Assembly: GCA_963793275.1 (NCBI GenBank)
Contig: CAWBZL010000001.1
Span: forward strand, 1-64,000
Length of the DNA stretch: 64,000 nt
From: Marinirhabdus sp963793275
GTDB taxonomy: Bacteria; Bacteroidota; Bacteroidia; Flavobacteriales; Flavobacteriaceae
Direction of reading: 5' to 3'
Numbering within the stretch: the first letter of the stretch is position 1; every line of letters begins with the position of its first letter. A program made the position numbers and the translations under genes. The notes beneath the pieces were generated by a model, which was given only the letters and a program-made list of their open reading frames with translations, was not told the DNA's origin and made no database searches. Positions 46,609 through 55,057 of this stretch are shown piece after piece.

Positions 46609-46983
46609 CTATAATTCTTTAGATTTAAATTTTCCGATATGCCATAATATTCCACTAGGATCATGAAGAAAAAATTCGTTTCCCCACTCGTTAAATACTA
46701 TTCCAGATAATCTCACATTTTCATATTTTTCGGTCAATTTTAAATTCTGTATGTAATTCAATGTACTTTCTAAATTATCCACTTCTAAGAAAATCATTGA
46801 ATTATCAATCCATTTTTTCACATATGCATCTTGCAAATAAAATCCAAAATCACCAATATGGAAGTAGGACATATTTTTTGAGGTAATTACTTCCTCAAAA
46901 CCTAAATCTCTGTAAAAGTTCCGAGAAATCGTATAGTTTTTAGAACCTATAAAAGGCCTTATGGATTTTCCTGATATGTTCAT
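46609..46983 (-). CDS. VOC/glyoxalase-fold protein (cassette c11)
   Basis: 124 residues with the vicinal-oxygen-chelate pattern: IRPFIGSKNYTISRNFYRDLGFEEV at the N-terminus and GNEFFLHDPSGILWHIGKF at the C-terminus. Bleomycin-resistance and glyoxalase proteins share this fold; the ligand is unknown. Heptamer GTAAGCA is perfectly mirrored. Confidence 0.8.
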   Translation of the reverse strand: MNISGKSIRPFIGSKNYTISRNFYRDLGFEEVITSKNMSYFHIGDFGFYLQDAYVKKWIDNSMIFLEVDNLESTLNYIQNLKLTEKYENVRLSGIVFNEWGNEFFLHDPSGILWHIGKFKSKEL

Positions 46984-47009
46984 TTAGGTATTTTTGTTAA
47001 ATTGCTTAC

Positions 47010-47131
47010 AACGGTTTGCATATGGCTTGTGGCGGTTTCGAAGCACTTTCTTGTCCGCAGAAACCAAAGCTGGCTGCGGAGCGAAAACCTTGCTGGTAGC
47101 CGTTCACCCGCCATAAGCTATATGCGTTGTT
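47010..47131. repeat. spacer S12 (type F palindrome)
   Basis: 122 bp, one of the cleanest: GCATATGGCTTGTGGCGG at the left pairs with CCGCCATAAGCTATATGC at the right. The c12 gene ends inside it. Confidence 0.88.
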
Positions 47132-47594
47132 GTGCACCGTATTTATTTTTCCATTGGTTTAGAATTTTCAAAAGTTCATTCGCTTTAAATCCATAAGTTG
47201 TCGGTAAAGCACCATGACTTCCTGATAGTTCTTTCGCTATAAATTTTCCTGTTTGGTATTTTTTATGTCCGTCAACGTAGTCGAACATTACAGTCTTGTT
47301 TCGTCCTAAGTAGCCAATTCTGAATGATTTTATATCTGTCCATCGAGTTGTACTTTTCCGAAACAGACTTGTCATTTCAAAACCTTCTTTAGTCAAAGTC
47401 AACTCTGTCGACCCTGGAATTAGTTGGATTAGAAAAACTATCATACAGATTCCAAAAAACGAAGTCACAAACCATCCCATAACAGGTTGTTCTCTTGTCA
47501 TAAATACTCCCGAAACGACAAATGCTAAACTTACAAGTCCGAGCAAAGTTGTCTTGGGATTTTTTGGTCTATATGTCTGCCTTTCGGTTTTCAT
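47118..47594 (-). CDS. small membrane protein with PH-like soluble domain (cassette c12)
   Basis: 158 residues from ATG 47594 (MKTERQTYRPKNPKTTLLG): two membrane segments (LVSLAFVVSGVFM, WFVTSFFGICMIVFLIQLIPG), then a beta-rich part resembling PH-like STM3941-type proteins (LTLTKEGFEMTSLFRKSTTRW). The final residues QQRI and the stop are spacer-encoded. Function unknown. Confidence 0.7.
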   Translation of the reverse strand: MKTERQTYRPKNPKTTLLGLVSLAFVVSGVFMTREQPVMGWFVTSFFGICMIVFLIQLIPGSTELTLTKEGFEMTSLFRKSTTRWTDIKSFRIGYLGRNKTVMFDYVDGHKKYQTGKFIAKELSGSHGALPTTYGFKANELLKILNQWKNKYGAQQRI

Positions 47595-47606
47595 TATATG
47601 GTGCAC

Positions 47607-47814
47607 AACGGTTTTGCATATGATACGGCGGGTCTTTAGCGGCAGCATCGGCAGTGCCAACATTTTGCGTCAGCGAAAGTGGGAAGCGCAGCGTGCGAAT
47701 CAGCCGTGGAGCAGTGGCGCCGCCACTACGTAATTATCCGCTGTACCAAATTTTTTATAAAGTTAGGAAATTTAATGATAGCCGAATGTGACCCGCTGTA
47801 TTATATGCGGTGTT
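47607..47814. repeat. spacer S13 (type A palindrome)
   Basis: 208 bp; near-identical to S5, S9 and S16, including the interior GGCAGTGCCAACATTTTGCG block. Confidence 0.85.
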
Positions 47815-47823
47815 GGCACTTGT

Positions 47824-48291
47824 TTATATTCCATAATCAGTTTTAGCCTTTTTGATAATTTCTCCCATTTTGCTATGGTCAATTATTAATTGAAAAGGAC
47901 CACCATTAATTTCAGTATGATTGTAGCTTGACTCTGTGGGAAACAATAAAATTTGGCTGGTTGTTTTAATTTTTGCCCGATAAATAGGGGGAGATATAAA
48001 TCGAACTCTATAAATTTCATCAATTTCAGTCCATTTAACTTCTTTCCATTCCAATTTATCTAAATACATCAGTTTCTGATGGCTAACTTTAACTAGTTTG
48101 AATTTTTCATAAATTATAAAATTTAGTGCTATAAGAATGATGCCAATTGTTGAAAAAATTGTCAGCTTGGTCCAATCTGTTATGTAATCAGGATTATAAA
48201 ATTTTAAAATTGCAGCAATGATGATAACTATTCCAATGAAGATTAGAATATGTTTTAGAAAAATTAATTGAAATTTATTGCTTTGAATCAT
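47824..48291 (-). CDS. small membrane protein with PH-like soluble domain (cassette c13)
   Basis: 155 residues: two membrane segments (ILIFIGIVIIIAAILKFYNP and LTIFSTIGIILIALNFIIYE), then a beta-rich domain (KLVKVSHQKLMYLDKLEWKEVKWTEIDEIYRVRF). Same architecture as the c12 protein but little sequence identity. Function unknown. Confidence 0.7.
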   Translation of the reverse strand: MIQSNKFQLIFLKHILIFIGIVIIIAAILKFYNPDYITDWTKLTIFSTIGIILIALNFIIYEKFKLVKVSHQKLMYLDKLEWKEVKWTEIDEIYRVRFISPPIYRAKIKTTSQILLFPTESSYNHTEINGGPFQLIIDHSKMGEIIKKAKTDYGI

Positions 48292-48413
48292 TACTCTCTA
48301 AGTCTTTTGTATTATACTGATATAGGTTGACCTTTTTTCAGGTTAATTTTGCACGTTCAAAAGATTTTTTTTGCCGTTTAGAAGGCAAAAAATAATTTGA
48401 ACTGGGCCTGTTT

Positions 48414-49187
48414 TTAAATTGTTAGTTCAGGTAAATTTACTTTATTTTTTCGATAGGACTTGTATTTGATGTTTGGGTTTAAATGAACCTCTGCCGGTTT
48501 TCTTAGATCCAGGCTAAAATGCGTTCTTAGGTTATTGTAAATATAGACAGCCTGCTTTGTTATTTGTTGGGCGAGCTGTGTATTTTTGATAGTTTTCTTA
48601 AGGCCATATTCGTATTTGAGCGTTCTATTGATACGTTCAGCAACAGCATTTTCGTAAGGATCATATTGCTCGGTCATACTCATTGTAATCCCGTTACTTT
48701 CTGCAAACTCTGTGTATTTAGGGTTACAGTATTGAAAACCTCTGTCTGAGTGATGAATCAGCTTTTTGTCAGGAAATTTCCTATTTTTAATAGCCATAGC
48801 GAGCGCCTTTGTGCAAAGAGATGTTCTCATATGGCTGTCTAGGTCATAACCCATAATTTGCTTTGAATAGGCGTCTGTAACCAGTGCTAAATAGTTATGT
48901 CCATTTTCAGTTTTGATATAAGTGATATCGCTTACCCAGAGCTGTTCTGGTCTAGTGGGAACTTTGTCTTTTACCAGGTTTTTATATTTTTTGTACATAT
49001 GATTTGAATTTGTTGTTGTGATGTAATTTTTCGATTTAGGGACTAACAACTTGTTTAGCCTTAAAAAGCGGTAAAACTTATCTCTACCTATTTTGATATC
49101 AGCGTTTATAAAGTCTTTTTTAAGAGCATCATAAAGCTTGATACCACCAGTTTTAGATCCTACTTTTTTACGGTAGTCCTTAACCAT
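48414..49187 (-). CDS. IS3-family transposase OrfB, copy 3
   Basis: 257 residues; same D-D-E catalytic set and intact C-terminus as copy 2, differing at a few residues (for example KDKVPTRPEQ). Confidence 0.9.
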   Translation of the reverse strand: MVKDYRKKVGSKTGGIKLYDALKKDFINADIKIGRDKFYRFLRLNKLLVPKSKNYITTTNSNHMYKKYKNLVKDKVPTRPEQLWVSDITYIKTENGHNYLALVTDAYSKQIMGYDLDSHMRTSLCTKALAMAIKNRKFPDKKLIHHSDRGFQYCNPKYTEFAESNGITMSMTEQYDPYENAVAERINRTLKYEYGLKKTIKNTQLAQQITKQAVYIYNNLRTHFSLDLRKPAEVHLNPNIKYKSYRKNKVNLPELTI

Positions 49188-49207
49188 TATGATTAGTTTT
49201 TGATGGT

Positions 49208-49666
49208 CTAGTTGTTGTTTTTGTTGGGTTTTGATTCTTTTGTAGAAGGCTTGTTTACTGATCCCAAAGCATTGATAGAGCCATTTTCTTTTAAACGGTT
49301 TTTCTTCTTTAGTTCTATCTCTTTTGCTAATGATTTGGGCAACGAGTTTTTTGACATATCAACGCCTGTAATGAGTTCCATCTCAACAATAATATCTTGC
49401 TGGAAGTCCTTTACAAACTCTAGTTCTTCAATACGTTCCTTAAGCTTTTTTATTTCATCGTTTTTACTCATACCTGTGTTTTGTTGTACTAAGGTACTGT
49501 ATTTTCTCAGCCAATAGTTAATGGTAGTTCTGGGAACATCATATTTTTTAGAGGCGAAGTTTGTAGAGATCTGACCGTTTAGGATTTGGTCAACGACTAA
49601 AAGTTTAGTCTCTAAAGTTGTCTTTTGGTAGCTTTTTTTTAGCCAGTGGTCTTTTTGCGTTTTCAT
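49208..49666 (-). CDS. IS3-family transposase OrfA, copy 3
   Basis: 152 residues, identical in sequence to copy 2. Slippery T-TTA-AAA heptamer at 49289-49295 on the minus strand. Confidence 0.9.
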   Translation of the reverse strand: MKTQKDHWLKKSYQKTTLETKLLVVDQILNGQISTNFASKKYDVPRTTINYWLRKYSTLVQQNTGMSKNDEIKKLKERIEELEFVKDFQQDIIVEMELITGVDMSKNSLPKSLAKEIELKKKNRLKENGSINALGSVNKPSTKESKPNKNNN

Positions 49667-49737
49667 AAGTGACTGTAATTAAATGATTAATTTTTAGTCA
49701 ACCTATTTCAGGAAAGTACATTTCTTAAATGTGCTAC

Positions 49738-49860
49738 AACGGTTTTGCATAAAGTTCCGTTGCGGAACTTCCAGACCAATTTACATGAAATTTCCCTCAT
49801 TTCCCGCCTGCGAGGATTATCCGATTAGGATAATTTGAGCAATGGACTTTATGCGTTGTT
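49738..49860. repeat. spacer S14 (type B palindrome)
   Basis: 123 bp, nearly identical to S6 (left GCATAAAGTTCCGTTGCGGAAC, right GGACTTTATGCGTTGTT). Confidence 0.82.
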
Positions 49861-50152
49861 ATATGCTGTGCCGACACGTACAACTTTTCACGTACAGTTC
49901 TGCTTTAATTTGATAAAGTCAGTTTGAGTGAAAACAGTTAGTTTTTAGGTCAGCGCAACGATTCCGCATTGCTTGTTAAAAACCATTTTTTTCAAATCGG
50001 CGCAACAATTCCAAAAAGCTTGTCAGAAGTCAGTTTTTTAAATCAGCGCAACGATTGCGCGCAACTTGTCAAAAGTCAGTTTTTATTCCGCCTGAGTGAT
50101 AAAATCAGTTGAAAATTATTCTGTTATGACGCAATTCGGAGCCATAAAATAT
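49861..50152. repeat. gene-less cassette c14 with 46-bp degenerate repeats
   Basis: Three units related to those of c6 but with a 46-bp period (starts near 49948, 49994 and 50040). The final 110 bp are almost the same as the end of c6. No gene. Left heptamer ATATGCT, right (mirrored) ATATTTT. Confidence 0.7.
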
Positions 50153-50336
50153 AACGGTTTTGTATATGGCTCGTAGCGTGCATATTAGAGATTGCCTTTC
50201 GGTTAAGCACGAGCCATTTTTTTTAATTTTCTTATTACCTTTTTTTTCAATAAGTTTAATTGAAAAAATGGTGGACTAGCAAATATGCCCTAACTTCGAT
50301 TGAGCAACTAATTAGCTATGAGCTATATACGTTGTT
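50153..50336. repeat. spacer S15 (type C palindrome)
   Basis: 184 bp. GTATATGGCTCGTAGC pairs with GCTATGAGCTATATAC; an inner A/T-rich arm pair follows. Confidence 0.85.
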
Positions 50337-50346
50337 CTACGCAGTT

Positions 50347-51099
50347 TTACTTGCGTTTAATTGTAACCCAAGACTTATCAAATCCGATTGCGGTCAATAT
50401 TTTTTCTTTGTCCAAAACCTCGGGCTGTTTAATTTTTAAAATTAGCGTTTGCTCGGGAACTTTTTCGATAATGGTAAACTGCGAACCGTGCGGTTGCCAA
50501 ACGAATTGCTTGTCTTTCTTACCTTTTATATAACCTTCAAGATTTCCATTCTTGTTCCAAATGAAATTAAAAAGTTCTGGGTCATATCGGATAGTATCAA
50601 ATTCAAAAACAGCGACTTGTGAAAGGTCATTTGACTTGACCAAAACAACGGTCCTTAAATGTTTATATTTTTCCCTTATAGCAGAAATACGCTCGTTCCA
50701 AATTTCTAAAACCTCTTCGCCAACAAGATTAGGTTCGATGGTTGTATCAATTGTACTTCCAAATGAAAAAACTGGTGAATTACGACCAGAAATCAAACGA
50801 ACTTTTTTGAGGTTTGTAAAATCTTTAACTCCAGATTTCACTGTTTTTGCTCCCCAAGCCGTATTTCCCATTACAACATCGTCAAGACCCACATTTGAGG
50901 GCTTCCATTCTGCTCCAATGCAGAGAGCAAAAATCTGCTCCCATTCATTTCCCTGTAAATCTGCTCGTCCTTTGCTGGCAAGTAGATAAACAATTTCTTG
51001 TCCGAGAATATATGGAAATTCGGAATTGAATTGGTTTAGTGGATAAGCTGAAACAGATTTATTTACTGTTCTTAATCTTGGTGATTTACGTTTTGCCAT
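50347..51099 (-). CDS. type II restriction endonuclease candidate (cassette c15)
   Basis: 250 residues. Identified by being coupled to a C5 methyltransferase (start ATG overlaps the stop of the methylase) and by a PD-(D/E)XK-like stretch LDDVVMGNTAWGAKTVK (residues about 75-91). The exact specificity is unknown. The position downstream of the methylase delays nuclease production. Confidence 0.72.
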   Translation of the reverse strand: MAKRKSPRLRTVNKSVSAYPLNQFNSEFPYILGQEIVYLLASKGRADLQGNEWEQIFALCIGAEWKPSNVGLDDVVMGNTAWGAKTVKSGVKDFTNLKKVRLISGRNSPVFSFGSTIDTTIEPNLVGEEVLEIWNERISAIREKYKHLRTVVLVKSNDLSQVAVFEFDTIRYDPELFNFIWNKNGNLEGYIKGKKDKQFVWQPHGSQFTIIEKVPEQTLILKIKQPEVLDKEKILTAIGFDKSWVTIKRK

Positions 51100-52079
51100 T
51101 AACTTGGATTGTATTGTAAATCATATTCTCTTAAAACGGTGGTTTGGTCTAAACTTGTAGCTACATAAGGCAAAAACTTTTCTACAACTGCTTTAATCAT
51201 ATTGACTGGAACTGCATTTCCTGCCTGTTTTTTTGCTTGAGCATCACTTACCACAATTTTGTACCAATCCGGAAAACCTTGAAGCCTGAACATTTCTCGT
51301 GGTGTCAATCTTCGTTCGCCATTTACTAAAAGGTAATTGTGAGATGCTCCGGAACGAAGTGCGCAAGAATAAGGATATGAACAAATATTACCCGATTTAT
51401 TCTCGTGCCAAATTGAAGGATAAAATGAAGATTGGTGTTTGTCTTTTCTTTTTTGTTTTATATAGTCAGATGCAAAATATTTTTCATCGACTTTGTTTTC
51501 TAAAATTTCTGTGAGTGCCTTATATGGCTTTTCTGGACTTGGAAAAGTAAACATAATCGGTTCACGATGACCAACAATAACAACACGCTCTCGTTTTTGG
51601 GGTAAACCATAATCTAATGCGTTTAAAACGCTGTATTGAACTTGATAACCTAAATCTTTTAAGGATTGTACAATTACTTTCAAGGTTTTTCCGTTGTCGT
51701 GTCCAACGAGTTGTTTAACATTTTCTAAAATAAATGCTTTCGGCTCTTTCTCTTTTATAATTCGAGCAATATCAAAAAATAGAGTTCCTCTCGTATCGTT
51801 CAGTCCTTTCATTTGACCAATAATACTAAAAGGTTGGCACGGAAATCCAGCAAAAAGTATGTCGTGGTCAGGTATCTTCTTTTCGTCTATTTGTGTTATG
51901 TCGCCAAACGGTTTTTCTCCAAAATTGACTTCGTAACTTTCCTGTGCATACTTGTCAATATCCGATGAAAATACACATTCGGGCTGAATTTCATTTTCTT
52001 CACAAGCTTCCTCAAAAGCAACTCGAAAACCTCCAATCCCACAAAAAAGGTCAATAAATTTTAGTTTTTCTCTATACAT
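51099..52079 (-). CDS. DNA (cytosine-5) methyltransferase (cassette c15)
   Basis: 326 residues with the ordered C5-MTase motifs: I (FIDLFCGIGGFRVAFE), IV with the catalytic Cys (AGFPCQPFS), VI (FILENV), VIII (QKRERVVIVG) and X (KQAGNAVPVN). The target-recognition region between VIII and IX is short. It protects host DNA from the paired nuclease; the target sequence is unknown. Confidence 0.93.
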   Translation of the reverse strand: MYREKLKFIDLFCGIGGFRVAFEEACEENEIQPECVFSSDIDKYAQESYEVNFGEKPFGDITQIDEKKIPDHDILFAGFPCQPFSIIGQMKGLNDTRGTLFFDIARIIKEKEPKAFILENVKQLVGHDNGKTLKVIVQSLKDLGYQVQYSVLNALDYGLPQKRERVVIVGHREPIMFTFPSPEKPYKALTEILENKVDEKYFASDYIKQKRKDKHQSSFYPSIWHENKSGNICSYPYSCALRSGASHNYLLVNGERRLTPREMFRLQGFPDWYKIVVSDAQAKKQAGNAVPVNMIKAVVEKFLPYVATSLDQTTVLREYDLQYNPS

Positions 52080-52164
52080 ATTGTAAAGTTAATTATCTAT
52101 TCCATAAACTTGGCGAAATTCCAAAATTTTAATTAACAGCCGAATGTTAATCAAAATTGCGTAG

Positions 52165-52371
52165 AACGGTTTTGCATATGATACGGCGGGTTTTTAGCGG
52201 CAGCTTCGGCAGTGCCAACATTTTGCGTCAGCGAAAGTGGGAAGCGCAGCGTGCGAATCAGCCGTGGGCAGTGGCGCCGCCACTACGTTTGTATCCGCTG
52301 TACCAATTTTTTTTAAATTTAGGGAATTTTAATTAAAGACTAATGTCACCCGCTGTATTATATGCGTTGTT
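52165..52371. repeat. spacer S16 (type A palindrome)
   Basis: 207 bp; GCATATGATACGGCGGG against CCGCTGTATTATATGC. Confidence 0.86.
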
Positions 52372-52391
52372 GCCAGTAGTGCCTTCGATTA

Positions 52392-52901
52392 CTAATCTGA
52401 TTTAATTATTGCCTCAATCAGATATTTTTTTTGATTTTGATCTTCCATAAAAGTCTCAATCCTATTAACAAAAAAATTATCTAAAAAACTTAAATCGCTT
52501 GCATTCATTGAGCCACTTCCATTCATATTAAGCTTTTCTAGAATTGGTATGTTAAAAATTAATTCAAACTTATCATTAAATGTCATAAAATCTTTTCTTG
52601 TTATCAGAAGTTCATAGGTTCCTAAGTAATATGGCTTAATCTCAGGATGTAATCTCCACATTTTATTCAATTCGTTATTATTAAATTCAAGTGTGCTTCT
52701 GTTACCTTTCCCGTAAAAATATGATTCCCGTATATCATTTATTGTTGGTTTTTTATTTGATTTAATTGTTGTTGCTGTAAAATTATAGAAATAAGGACTT
52801 CTTGATTTTTGAAAACTTGTGCAAAATAACACTCGATAAGTTCCATCAGAAGTTTTGAATGAAAAAAAATCTCCAATTTCTATATCATTTATTTTATTCA
52901 T
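52392..52901 (-). CDS. protein of unknown function (cassette c16)
   Basis: 169 residues, soluble, starting MNKINDIEIGDFFSFKTSDGTYR. No family recognised. The cassette ends mirror over 13 of 14 bases including a perfect GCCAGTA heptamer. Confidence 0.7.
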   Translation of the reverse strand: MNKINDIEIGDFFSFKTSDGTYRVLFCTSFQKSRSPYFYNFTATTIKSNKKPTINDIRESYFYGKGNRSTLEFNNNELNKMWRLHPEIKPYYLGTYELLITRKDFMTFNDKFELIFNIPILEKLNMNGSGSMNASDLSFLDNFFVNRIETFMEDQNQKKYLIEAIIKSD

Positions 52902-52925
52902 TATCTGGTTTTTTGCATTACTGGC

Positions 52926-53050
52926 AACGGTTTCGTATAACCGTCAGTTACGGCTTAAAATTAAACAATATTTCGGCAGGGACTGACGGTAGCAATTCCG
53001 AGTGGATTCGGACGCAGTCGAATCCGCCGTAATTGCGGTTATACATTGTT
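52926..53050. repeat. spacer S17 (type G palindrome)
   Basis: 125 bp. GTATAACCG at the left pairs with CGGTTATAC at the right. Inner pairs are CCGTCAGT/ACTGACGG and GGATTCGGAC/GTCGAATCC. Confidence 0.85.
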
Positions 53051-53061
53051 GTACAACGTTT

Positions 53062-53511
53062 TTATTTCCAAAACTCCCAAAACTTCTTATTTTTACGAGA
53101 GTTCCATTTTTCAAATCTTTGGTCTAATTTTTCTTTAATCAGAGCGTAATTTTGTCGATTGTCTTTAACCTCATAAATACTATCCAATTCGATCGCTAAA
53201 ACCTTGGCATAATCACCAAAATATTTGTCAGTTGCGTAGTAACTTTCGGTAAATTTGAGTCCGATTTCATTTAATTCTTGATTCCAAAATTTTCCGTCAC
53301 AATAGTCAAATAAAAAGTCTCGACCTGTTATTTCTCCTGATTTTACTTTTTCGATTGCGTCTTTTGATTCGGTCAGATGAAATTCACTAATTAGATTATT
53401 GTCAATTATCCAATTCAGATACATTCCAATATGAGTTCCACTATTTTCTTCAGGAAGATTTTCGGGAAAACCATTTCCATAATGCCAATCTGCTCTGTCA
53501 ATACTTGCCAT
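53062..53511 (-). CDS. immunity-protein-like hypothetical (cassette c17)
   Basis: 149 residues. The block MASIDRADWHYGNGFPENLP...GTHIGMYLNWIIDNNLI resembles a Bacteroidota/Proteobacteria family often found next to polymorphic-toxin immunity genes (DUF7832-like). No toxin is nearby. Heptamer GTACAAC is perfectly mirrored. Confidence 0.6.
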   Translation of the reverse strand: MASIDRADWHYGNGFPENLPEENSGTHIGMYLNWIIDNNLISEFHLTESKDAIEKVKSGEITGRDFLFDYCDGKFWNQELNEIGLKFTESYYATDKYFGDYAKVLAIELDSIYEVKDNRQNYALIKEKLDQRFEKWNSRKNKKFWEFWK

Positions 53512-53533
53512 TAGGTTTTTTTAAATGTTGTAC

Positions 53534-53655
53534 AACGGTCGCGTATATGAACAGTAGCGGGATCTTTTCCCGATTGTTCGGATGAACACAGATTTTAAAT
53601 ATATCACTTTATTTCCAAAAAGAACCAACTACCGCTATTGTTTATATACGCAGTT
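53534..53655. repeat. spacer S18 (type D palindrome)
   Basis: 122 bp. GTATATGAACAGTAGCGG pairs with CCGCTATTGTTTATATAC. Ends AACGGTCGC and GCAGTT. Confidence 0.8.
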
Positions 53656-54055
53656 GTGTGCAGTAATTACAGGCCTTTTTTCTGGCCGTTAAAGAATTAC
53701 GCAGTCAAGCGAACGCAACATCTCAGCGCTTCCCGTTGACTGTTGTTTTTCTGATAATGTTTTTTAGCCATCGGTCCGGCTAAAAAAGCGTTCTCCTAAA
53801 ACGGGATCCAAGTCAGCGAACGAAAACCATATCATAAAGTTCTGAAAATTAGTTTTGTATGTCATAAAAATTCCATAACTTTTAAAAGTTTGAACGTTGC
53901 AAACGTTACGAGAGTAGACTCTCGACCGCTGGCAAGCGAAACTTTTCAAGGCTTTCCTAAACTAATTGTCGGCACTCCCTAAACTTGGTTTTCCTTCATT
54001 CTACTGGATCGCGAAACAGGCTTCGGGAAGTCAATAAGTTCGGTTTATTGCACCC
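53656..54055. ncRNA. gene-less cassette c18 with strong hairpins; structured RNA candidate
   Basis: 400 bp without a convincing frame. It holds TTTTTTAGCC/GGCTAAAAAA (53760-53787, reads as a terminator in both directions), CGAGAGT/ACTCTCG (53909-53924) and other short palindromes. An RNA product is only an inference. Confidence 0.4.
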
Positions 54056-54242
54056 AACGTCTCTGTATATGGCTCGTAGCGTGCAAATTATAAAATTATT
54101 TTCGGATGAAGCACGAGCCGAATTTTTTAATTTTTTTTATTATCTTTTTTCTCAATAAGCCAAATTAAAAAATTTGGCGGATTAGTAAATATGCCTTAAC
54201 TTCGATTAAGCAACTAATTAGCTATGAGCTATATACGTTGTT
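54056..54242. repeat. spacer S19 (type C palindrome)
   Basis: 187 bp. GTATATGGCTCGTAGC pairs with GCTATGAGCTATATAC; nearest in sequence to S7 and S15. Confidence 0.86.
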
Positions 54243-54262
54243 ACCCATAGGCTTTTTCCGCT

Positions 54263-55057
54263 CTATTTTAACTGAAAATGTATGTGGTCATCGTGCCTAA
54301 CTGCTTGACAACCGTGAAATCTGACTTTTCCATTCGTTAAATTCAGTCGTTTTTTTAAATGTGGTTCAATGAACAATTTACCAATATTTTTTTGTTTTAA
54401 AATTAATTCCACTATTTCTCGTGTTCCGTTTTCTGAAAACTCAATCTCTTTATTAATCGTTCCTAAAGTCAAATATTTTGGGAAGTCATATTGCCAATTT
54501 CCACGATTTTTACAAACTGCATTTTGGTCGTATTCATTAGCTGTCGGTTTTTCATAAACACCATATCCGCTGACTGAAGGCTTTTTGTTGGTTAATTCTT
54601 TGTTTTGGTTTTCGTAAATCAGCGAAATATCAATTTTCTTTCCGTCGTTATGGCTCAAATGGGGCAATAGCGGAAACTTATCGATAAATGGAAAATTGGC
54701 ATCGAGATAAATCATCTTTATTCCGCTATTTTGGTTTTCAATTTCAGATGCAATTTGTCCAATCGTTTTATTCAATTCTGGTCTAACGTAATTTCTGTTC
54801 GCTAATTTGTAGAAAAATGAATGAGCCTTCAAGAAATCAGTTTCTTTAATTTTTTCTCGTCCGAAAATTGGCGCAAGGTTTGGTATAATCAAAAACGTTG
54901 CGAGTAAATACAAACCTGTGAAAATTCCAATCCGTTTTATTCGTTTCCTGTTCGCACTTTTTTTAATCAGTAAAATTGATGTCAGATATACAGTTCCGCC
55001 GATTTGGGTCAGAACGGTTAAAAGGACGAAAATTATAATGTGAAGCAATATCTTCAA
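54263..55057 (-). CDS. membrane-anchored LAS-type (M15/M74-like) peptidase candidate (cassette c19)
   Basis: 264 residues. Two N-terminal membrane segments (IIIFVLLTVLTQIGGTVYLT; IGIFTGLYLLATFLIIP). The C-terminal half carries the zinc motifs of LAS peptidases: SHNDGKKID (His-x6-Asp) near residue 135 and HDDHIHF (HxH) at the end, close to the MepA arrangement. Such enzymes cut murein cross-links. It is the cassette next to the presumed insertion end. Confidence 0.65.
   Translation of the reverse strand: MKILLHIIIFVLLTVLTQIGGTVYLTSILLIKKSANRKRIKRIGIFTGLYLLATFLIIPNLAPIFGREKIKETDFLKAHSFFYKLANRNYVRPELNKTIGQIASEIENQNSGIKMIYLDANFPFIDKFPLLPHLSHNDGKKIDISLIYENQNKELTNKKPSVSGYGVYEKPTANEYDQNAVCKNRGNWQYDFPKYLTLGTINKEIEFSENGTREIVELILKQKNIGKLFIEPHLKKRLNLTNGKVRFHGCQAVRHDDHIHFQLK

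Larger units (their letters stand above)
48308..49720 (-). mobile_element. IS3-family insertion sequence, copy 3 (1413 bp)
   Basis: Flanked by TTT on both sides (48305-48307 and 49721-49723), a 3-bp target duplication typical of the family. Almost identical to copy 2. Confidence 0.96.

Noticed and set aside
53764..53949. 61-codon minus-strand frame in c18
   Set aside because: It spans two strong hairpins and has no start context or motif; a structured non-coding unit is more likely.
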